A DNA stretch of 8,261 nucleotides from DATGLE01 sp035294325 (GTDB lineage: Bacteria > Chloroflexota > Ktedonobacteria > Ktedonobacterales > Ktedonobacteraceae). The stretch lies in assembly GCA_035294325.1 (NCBI GenBank), contig DATGLE010000311.1:1-8261 (forward strand), given 5' to 3'. The notes beneath the pieces were generated by a model. That model was not told the origin of the DNA and made no database searches. It saw only the letters and a list, made by a program, of their open reading frames with translations. The translations under genes and the position numbers were made by a program. Of the stretch, positions 1-4,433 are shown piece by piece. Position 1 is the first letter of the stretch; every line of letters starts with the position of its first letter.

Positions 1-988
1 TGTGCACCAGAAAAGTCTGGCCGGCAGCGCGCAGTTCAAGAGGGCCGTTCCAGGGCGCGATGCCGCGAATGAAGTTGTAGACGTGGCGCGCGCTCCATTC
101 ATCGGCGGGTACGCTATAATCTCCGGCGCCGGGCGAGGGATGATAGCTGCTCTTCGTTTCATCCTGCGGAATGCGTAGAGCGCGCCCTTGATAAAGCTCC
201 CACGCGCTGCGAGCGAGCAGCACGCCGCCACGCGCGGCGCACCGGGCCTCCAACTGCTGATAGCTGATGCCATCGGGAACCGCTATTGCCTCCTGCGCGA
301 GAATGTCGCCGCTATCCATGCGTTCGTCCATCAGGTGAATCGTGACGCCAGTAATGGCGCTGTCCTCACGGAACGTCCAGAAGAGCGGCATGGGGCCACG
401 ATTCGCCGGCAGCAGCGAGGGATGCACGTTGAGACAGCCCAGGCGCGGCAGATCGAGGATGGCACGCGGGATACGACGCGAGAAGCAGGCCACGCAGATC
501 ACGTCGGGCAGATAAGCGGCCAGCGTCTCTATCGTCTCGCTGTGCCGCAAGCTGTACACGTCCCACACCGGAATGCCCCGCGCCCGGGCGATTTCAACAA
601 TCGAGGGAGTTGTATTGAGCATGGGCAGCGAGGGACGAATGGCGCGCGGCGGCCTGCGCTGCTGGATTGCGCGCACAGTTGCGCCCGGCACAGGCGAGGC
701 CGGCAGTACGACGGCACATACCTCTATGCCGCTTTCCAGCAGAGCAGCCAGAGAAGGCGCCGCAAACAGGCCCTCCATACCAAAAAAGAGCGCGCGCGGC
801 GCCCGCTCACCAGACGAGCCGGGTGGCTGTGCATGGGCCGCCACAGGGGCGGCCCCTACGGTAGCGCGATCAGGCGAGAGCGAACCACTGTAGGGGCCGC
901 CCTTGTGGCGGCCCACGGACAGTTGCCCCCGCCGATCTTGATCGTTACTATTCATCATCGCGCGGCTACGCATATATGAGTTCACCAT
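1..988 (-). CDS. Formyltransferase-family protein (methionyl-tRNA formyltransferase-like), 3' end outside window
   Basis: The frame stays open for 329 codons and leaves the window at base 1, so the C-terminus is missing. The protein resembles methionyl-tRNA formyltransferase, which formylates initiator Met-tRNA in the cytoplasm from 10-formyl-THF. The formyltransferase core starts near residue 66 (ALFFGMEGLFAAPSLAALL). The catalytic block N-V-H-P-S-L-L-P is at residues 187-194, and MDSGDI is at 224-229. N187, H189 and D225 have the same spacing as E. coli Fmt N108, H110 and D146. A C-terminal domain starts after about residue 265. The loop FGMEGLFAAPSL departs from the usual GTPEFAVPSL, so this may be a paralogue acting on another amine rather than the housekeeping enzyme. 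The 65-residue N-terminal extension is unusual and carries an inverted repeat. I chose ATG 988 because the only in-frame starts closer to the core are GTG codons and ATGs lacking a good ribosome site; the RBS at 988 is also weak. Confidence 0.85.
   Translation of the reverse strand, partial: MVNSYMRSRAMMNSNDQDRRGQLSVGRHKGGPYSGSLSPDRATVGAAPVAAHAQPPGSSGERAPRALFFGMEGLFAAPSLAALLESGIEVCAVVLPASPVPGATVRAIQQRRPPRAIRPSLPMLNTTPSIVEIARARGIPVWDVYSLRHSETIETLAAYLPDVICVACFSRRIPRAILDLPRLGCLNVHPSLLPANRGPMPLFWTFREDSAITGVTIHLMDERMDSGDILAQEAIAVPDGISYQQLEARCAARGGVLLARSAWELYQGRALRIPQDETKSSYHPSPGAGDYSVPADEWSARHVYNFIRGIAPWNGPLELRAAGQTFLVH
834..915. repeat. 26-bp inverted repeat inside the 5' part of the formyltransferase frame
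   Basis: The arms are 834-859 and 890-915. They are reverse complements over 26 bp with one mismatch (G845 against the base pairing with T904) and are separated by 30 bp. The arm contains GGCCGCC, GGGCGGCC and CCCTAC and is much more GC-rich than its surroundings. The formyltransferase frame stays open through both arms and encodes the stretch around residues 25-52 that family members lack. I recall similar GC-rich repeat units scattered through Ktedonobacteria genomes, but this cannot be confirmed from one copy pair. Confidence 0.8.
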
Positions 989-1025
989 AGAGGCTTCTAA
1001 ATGGCTCTGCCTTCGATACAATCAT

Positions 1026-1054
1026 TTGACATAGTTCCTCACATCTTGTACGAT
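1026..1054 (+). promoter_or_regulatory. Sigma-70-type promoter for the tandem-YggX/radical SAM operon
   Basis: The -35 box TTGACA (1026-1031) is a perfect match to consensus. A 17-bp spacer follows, then TACGAT (1049-1054), which matches four of six bases of TATAAT. Transcription would start near 1061, leaving a leader of about 44 nt. The AGGAG ribosome site (1093-1097) lies 7 nt before the ATG at 1105. This is the only strong candidate in the 116-bp divergent intergenic region; I saw no convincing promoter for the leftward formyltransferase gene. Confidence 0.65.
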
Positions 1055-1104
1055 CAGAGTAACATTTATACGAGCGTAGCTACCTCGATATCAGGAGCTT
1101 TAAT

Positions 1105-1722
1105 ATGCCACGAATGGTCTATTGTGTCAAACTAAAGCGCGAACTGCCTGGCCTGGAGAAGCCGCCCTTTCCCGGCGAACTGGGACAGCGTATCTATGAA
1201 AACGTCTCGAAGCAGGCGTGGGAGATGTGGCCGGCGGAGAGCACACGCATCATCAGCCAGCAAGGGCTGAATATGGCCGATCCCGCCGCGCGCCAGTTGC
1301 TGCGCAAGGAGATGGAAAAGTTTTTCTTCGGCGACGAAGCAAAGGCACCCGCAGTCGCAGGAGCAGGCGCAGCCAGCGCACAGGGCAACTCTGGCGGTCC
1401 GCGCATGGTCTTTTGCGTCAAATTGCAGCGCGAACTGCCCGGACTGGACAGGCCGCCCTTCCCTGGCGAACTGGGGAAACGCATTTACGAACATGTCTCC
1501 AAACAGGCATGGGAGATGTGGCCCGCACAGAGCACGCTTATCATCAACCACTACGGCCTGAATATGGCCGATCCCGAAGCGCGCAAAATATTGCGTGAGC
1601 AGATGGAAGAGTTCTTCTTTGGCGAGGATGCAAAGATGCCCGAGGGCTGGATACCGGAGGAAGCGGGGGTGGGCGCCGGACCGGCCCGCAAAGGTGGAGG
1701 CGGAGCGCCCAGGAAGAAATGA
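1105..1722 (+). CDS. yggX: Tandem double-domain Fe(2+)-trafficking / oxidative-damage protection protein (YggX-YggX)
   Basis: The protein has 205 residues. E. coli YggX has about 91 and consists of one domain. Here two complete YggX domains are joined: residues about 2-80 and 99-182. They are linked by an Ala/Gly/Ser-rich spacer (about 81-98) and followed by a Gly/Lys/Arg-rich basic tail (188-205). By hand alignment 60 of 79 residues are identical between the copies. Each copy keeps family features: the N-terminal cysteine (C7 and C104), PGELG.RIYE.VSKQAWEMW, and GLNMADP. Only the second copy keeps the family's C-terminal G-W-I-P-E-E segment. YggX proteins are small cytoplasmic proteins that help move labile iron and protect Fe-S clusters from oxidation. 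The ATG at 1105 has an AGGAG site 7 nt upstream. The stop overlaps the next start (ATGA), so the two genes are probably translationally coupled. A duplicated form is the odd feature. Confidence 0.9.
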   Translation: MPRMVYCVKLKRELPGLEKPPFPGELGQRIYENVSKQAWEMWPAESTRIISQQGLNMADPAARQLLRKEMEKFFFGDEAKAPAVAGAGAASAQGNSGGPRMVFCVKLQRELPGLDRPPFPGELGKRIYEHVSKQAWEMWPAQSTLIINHYGLNMADPEARKILREQMEEFFFGEDAKMPEGWIPEEAGVGAGPARKGGGGAPRKK

Positions 1723-3152
1723 GAGCCTACGGGGATATCCTGCTCATCTCGTGCTATGAGCTGGGGCACCAGCCGTTTCATCTCGCCTCAGTGTCGGCGC
1801 TTTTACAGCAGGCCGGCTATCTTCCCCGGTCCGTCGATACAGCCGTTGAAGACCTGACCGACGAAGCGATCCGCCGCGCACACTTCGTCGCCATCGCCGT
1901 GCCCATGCATACGGCGCTGCGCCTGGGCGAACAGCTTGCCCGGCGCGTGCGCAGCGTCAATCCTGGCGCGCATATCTGTCTCTACGGGCTTTACGCGCTG
2001 CTCAACGCCGATCATCTCCTCCAGGGGACCATCGATGCGGCCATTGGCGGCGAATACGAGATCCCTCTGCTCAACCTCGTGACCGCGCTTGAGCAGGGAC
2101 AGGTTGGCTCGATCCCTGGCGTTTGCACACGGGCGGAGCGCAGCGGACCGTGGATAGCGCGCACGCCGTTTCTCATCCCGGAGCGAAGCCAGCTTCCGCC
2201 GCTTGAGCGTTACGCTCGCCTCCAGTGGCGCGACGAGCTGCGCATTGCTGGCTATACCGAAACGACGCGCGGCTGCAAGCACACCTGCCTGCACTGCCCG
2301 ATCACACCGCTCTATCGCGGGCGCTTCTTTGCCGTGCCCGCCGAGATCGTCCTGGCCGATATCCGCGCCCAGGTGGAGCGGGGCGCGCGCCACATCACTT
2401 TCGGCGATCCCGATTTCTGGAATGGCCCGACGCATGCGCTACGCATCACCCGCGCCATGCACCGCGAGTTCCCCGATCTCACTTTCGATGCGACGATCAA
2501 AATCGAGCACCTGCTGCACCATCAACATCTGCTGCCTGAAATGAGAGAACTTGGCTGCGTCTTCATCGTCTCCGCCGTCGAGTCGCTCAACGACGATGTG
2601 CTGCGGCATCTCGACAAGGGACACAGCGCCGCCGATGTCGCCAGGGCATTCGACCTGACGGAACGAGCAGGTATCGTGCTGCGGCCCTCGCTGCTCCCCT
2701 TCTCGCCCTGGGAGACGCTGGAAAGCTATCTTGCGCTGCTCGACTTCTTTGAGCGGCGCCGCCTGATCGAGCATCTTGATCCGGTACATCTCTCCATTCG
2801 CCTGCTTATTCCGCCTGGCTCCGCGCTGCTCGATGAGCCGGATAGCTATAAATGGATTGGCGAACTCGATGCCGAGGCTTATAGCTATCGCTGGCAGCAT
2901 CCCGATCCGCGCATGGATGCGCTGCAACAGCACGTCGCCGCGCTGGTCGAGAATGCGGAGCAGCGCAAAGCCGATCCCATCGAGACCTTTTTCCAGGTCA
3001 AAGCGCTGGCGATGGCGATGCAGGGGCAGGATTTTTCCGTGGCGCATGCGCTCCAGCGCTACGGGAAGTGTAAGGTCTTGCCCCACCTGACCGAATCCTG
3101 GTTCTGCTGAGCAGAACCCACGGCGGGCCAGTTGGCCCCACGATGTTTCTAA
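1719..3152 (+). CDS. B12-binding/radical SAM selenoprotein of the CUAEP/CCAEP-tail family (Sec at codon 464)
   Basis: Conventional reading stops at TGA 3108-3110 (463 residues, ending TESWFC). In frame beyond it come GCA GAA CCC and ten more codons to TAA 3150-3152, giving a 477-residue protein whose tail reads C463-U464-A-E-P. That tail matches the name and signature of a radical SAM family I know as CUAEP/CCAEP-tail, so I read the TGA as selenocysteine. Residues about 5-135 form a Rossmann-like B12-binding domain; the base-off motif DxHxxG is not seen. Residues about 178-370 are the radical SAM core with C186-x3-C190-x2-C193 for the 4Fe-4S cluster and a GDPDFWN segment at 229-235. The substrate is unknown. 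C463-U464 could be a redox or ligand pair. The start ATG overlaps the yggX stop, with AGGA at 1711-1714. The alternative is a truncated protein ending at C463, which I think unlikely. Confidence 0.9.
3108..3110 (+). other. In-frame TGA predicted to encode selenocysteine
   Basis: The TGA is preceded by TGC (Cys) and followed by GCA GAA CCC (Ala-Glu-Pro), so recoding yields exactly C-U-A-E-P. The frame then stays open for 13 codons to TAA. A SECIS-like hairpin starts 11 nt after the TGA. Homologues with Cys in this place (CCAEP) are what one expects for a true Sec codon. Decoding would need SelA, SelB, tRNA-Sec and SelD, encoded elsewhere. Confidence 0.88.
3121..3142 (+). promoter_or_regulatory. 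Candidate bacterial SECIS element
   Basis: The core stem pairs GGGCC (3125-3129) with GGCCC (3134-3138) around the tetraloop AGUU (3130-3133). A lower part pairs C3121-G3142, G3122-C3141 and G3123-C3139, leaving C3124 and A3140 as bulges. The loop begins 20 nt after the TGA. This agrees with the known bacterial placement of the apical loop roughly 16-37 nt downstream and with the usual G in the first two loop positions (here second, as in the A-G start of the E. coli fdhF loop). The hairpin lies within the coding sequence, as bacterial SECIS elements do. Folding was done by eye. Confidence 0.7.
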
Positions 3153-3225
3153 TGTCCGATGAGAGATGTTCACCCATCCAAATCGGTGTTGCCGATCTGG
3201 ATGGGTGAACATCTCTCATCGGACA
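3153..3225. repeat. 73-nt near-perfect hairpin directly after the radical SAM stop
   Basis: The arms are 3153-3186 and 3192-3225, 34 nt each with 33 pairs, around the 5-nt loop TGTTG (3187-3191). The single mismatch is A3182 against C3197. The left arm begins on the base after the TAA at 3150-3152. There is no T-run after the right arm, only AAATAT, so it is not a classical intrinsic terminator. It could still stabilise or attenuate the operon mRNA before the ybaK gene, or be an inserted palindromic repeat. Only one copy is visible here, so its nature cannot be decided. Confidence 0.85.
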
Positions 3226-3250
3226 AATATACAAGAGCAAGGAAGGACAT

Positions 3251-3730
3251 ATGGCAAAAGAATTAAGCTCTAGCGCGAAAAAAGTTCAGAATGCATTGGA
3301 GGTGCGCGGCTTCGCGTGCCAGATCGTCGAACTGCCGGATTCTACACGCACGGCGAAGGAGGCGGCGCAGGCCATTGGCTGCCGCGTCGAACAGATCGTG
3401 AAATCGCTGATCTTCAAAGGTCAGCAGAGCGGCAAGCCCATCCTGGTCGTCGCCAGCGGCACGAATCGCGTGAACGAGAAACGCCTGGGCGAACTGGCAG
3501 GCGAACCAATTGAGAAGGCCAGCGCAGATTTCGTGCGCCAGCATACGGGCTTCGCTATCGGCGGCGTTCCTCCTACCGGCCATCTCGAACCTATCGAGAC
3601 CTTCATCGACGAAGACCTGTTCCAGTACGAGGAGATATGGGCCGCCGCCGGCACCCCCTTTGCTGTCTTCCGGCTCACCCCGGCTGACCTGCAACCCATG
3701 ACCGGTGGCGAGGTCGTGACGATCAAATAA
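3251..3730 (+). CDS. ybaK: YbaK/EbsC-family aminoacyl-tRNA deacylase
   Basis: The protein has 159 residues, the normal size for a free-standing YbaK/ProRS-associated editing domain. These cytoplasmic enzymes hydrolyse wrongly charged tRNA, for example Cys-tRNA(Pro) in the YbaK group. Visible features are the conserved lysine in VEQIVKSLIFK (K51, corresponding to YbaK K46), the strand KPILVVASG at 62-70, the NRVNEKRLGELAG helix, and the glycine-rich loop AIGGVPPTGH at 102-111. The ATG at 3251 follows a strong AAGGAAGG ribosome site (3239-3246) by 4 nt, so the start is secure. It lies 98 bp after the radical SAM stop, just past the 73-nt hairpin, and may be a third, attenuated gene of that operon or have its own weak promoter. 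The exact substrate (Cys-, Ala- or Ser-tRNA) cannot be told from motifs alone. Confidence 0.88.
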   Translation: MAKELSSSAKKVQNALEVRGFACQIVELPDSTRTAKEAAQAIGCRVEQIVKSLIFKGQQSGKPILVVASGTNRVNEKRLGELAGEPIEKASADFVRQHTGFAIGGVPPTGHLEPIETFIDEDLFQYEEIWAAAGTPFAVFRLTPADLQPMTGGEVVTIK

Positions 3731-3751
3731 TACCACCCTGGAGAAAAACCG

Positions 3752-3844
3752 ATGATACCCGTTTCTCTGACCGCCACTGCTATGGGGCCGGGCATTGCTT
3801 ACGCCGCTACTCCTGGCATGGTGAATCAGGAAAGCATTTTGTAA
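3752..3844 (+). pseudogene. 30-codon frame resembling the N-terminus of a LysE-family exporter, probably truncated
   Basis: A GGAG site (3740-3743) precedes the ATG at 3752. The frame gives a 30-residue peptide containing GPGIAYAATPGMVNQES and ends at TAA 3842-3844. The stretch A-A-T-P-G followed by polar residues after a small-residue hydrophobic start is what LysE/RhtB amino-acid exporters show in their first helix, and full members have about 200 residues. The frame overlaps the end of the convergent acetyltransferase gene by 19 bp. I read it as the stump of a lost exporter gene, perhaps removed when the DNA now to the right was joined. It could also be a genuine small peptide or chance; the match is short. 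Confidence 0.35.
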
Positions 3845-4359
3845 AAGAAAACCGTACCGTCGAGCGTTCCGGTGGCGCTGCGAGCATACATGGGAATAAC
3901 ACCAGCCTCGCGATACTCCAGCGAGCGATAGAGTTGTTCAGCAGCATCGCCCTGGCGTGTATCGAGCACGAGCAACGTTCGTCCACACTCACGAGCTGCC
4001 TGCTCAATCTCTTGCATGAGCGCTCGCCCGATGCCTCGACGGCGCTGGCTCTGGAGGACAAAGAGCTTCTGCACTTCGGCCCGATGCTGCGCATTCTGCT
4101 GCGTGGCAAGCGCAAGCTGAACAGAGCCAACGATATGACCGGCATCACGCGCCACCAGAAGTACACACATGTCTTGCGCAACTTTCTGGAGGACAGCATT
4201 CCAATACTGACGGGCATCCTCTCCACTCAAGGGCGGGAGAAAGCCGACAGAGGCGCCGCTTGCTACCGTGTCTTGAAGCAGATAGATCAGTTCAGGGAGA
4301 ATCGTCTGCCCCTCTTCGGAGCACACTTTTTCGATAACTGGCAGAGATGAATCAAACAC
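3826..4359 (-). CDS. GNAT-family N-acetyltransferase
   Basis: The protein has 177 residues, typical of a single GNAT domain that transfers acetyl from acetyl-CoA to an amine. Motif A is clear: AEVQKLFVLQSQRRRGIGRAL at about residues 94-114, with the pyrophosphate-binding R-R-G-I-G loop at 107-111. It is preceded by the strand IVGSVQLAL (76-84). Motif B is represented by LVLDTRQGDAAEQLYRSLEYREAGVIP (130-156). The acceptor substrate is not identifiable; the sequence resembles uncharacterised or small-molecule acetyltransferases. The start is GTG at 4359 with only a weak ribosome site, and I see no better in-frame start. The gene follows the ABC exporter operon by 74 bp in the same direction, but a promoter and a possible terminator lie between, so it is probably a separate unit. 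Its 3' end converges on the ybaK side. Confidence 0.85.
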   Translation of the reverse strand: MFDSSLPVIEKVCSEEGQTILPELIYLLQDTVASGASVGFLPPLSGEDARQYWNAVLQKVAQDMCVLLVARDAGHIVGSVQLALATQQNAQHRAEVQKLFVLQSQRRRGIGRALMQEIEQAARECGRTLLVLDTRQGDAAEQLYRSLEYREAGVIPMYARSATGTLDGTVFFYKMLS

Positions 4360-4397
4360 GGCCTGCTATTCTTCTTTCGCAAGAAATTATCAAGGAT

Positions 4398-4427
4398 ATT
4401 ATAGCTAAAAGCCCGTAAACTCTACAA
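4398..4427 (-). promoter_or_regulatory. Sigma-70-type promoter for the GNAT gene
   Basis: On the minus strand TATAAT (4403-4398) matches the -10 consensus exactly. TTGTAG (4427-4422), with a good TTG half, lies 18 bp upstream. Transcription would start around 4391, about 32 nt before the GTG start. The -35 box lies inside the putative terminator stem of the upstream ABC operon. Confidence 0.55.
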
Positions 4428-4431
4428 GCCT
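4407..4431 (-). terminator. Possible intrinsic terminator of the ABC exporter operon
   Basis: Starting two bases after the TAA stop of the second ABC gene, the minus strand can pair 4431-4423 with 4417-4409 around a 5-nt loop, using three G-U pairs. A run of four T (4410-4407) overlaps the end of the stem. The stem is only moderately stable and the T-run short, so termination may be partial. Confidence 0.35.
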
Positions 4432-4433
4432 GA

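Noticed and set aside
188..979. A long plus-strand open frame (263 codons) opposite the formyltransferase gene
   Set aside because: Its product is low-complexity and Arg/His/Ala-rich with no recognisable family, while the other strand encodes the formyltransferase catalytic motifs in one uninterrupted frame.
1105..1626. The two similar halves of the yggX gene as a DNA tandem repeat or assembly duplicate
   Set aside because: The copies differ at many synonymous sites and at 19 of 79 residues and are joined by a linker, so this is an established protein-domain duplication.
3108..3110. Reading the TGA as an ordinary stop giving a 463-residue protein
   Set aside because: The following codons spell A-E-P after C-U exactly as in the known family tail, and a SECIS-like hairpin is at the right distance.
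2439..3212. A 257-codon minus-strand frame opposite the radical SAM gene
   Set aside because: It is a mirror frame of a GC-rich gene; the plus strand carries the CxxxCxxC motif and the Sec tail.
3153..3225. The 73-nt hairpin as the SECIS element itself
   Set aside because: It begins 43 nt after the TGA and lies wholly beyond the stop codon, whereas bacterial SECIS loops sit roughly 16-37 nt after the UGA within the coding sequence.
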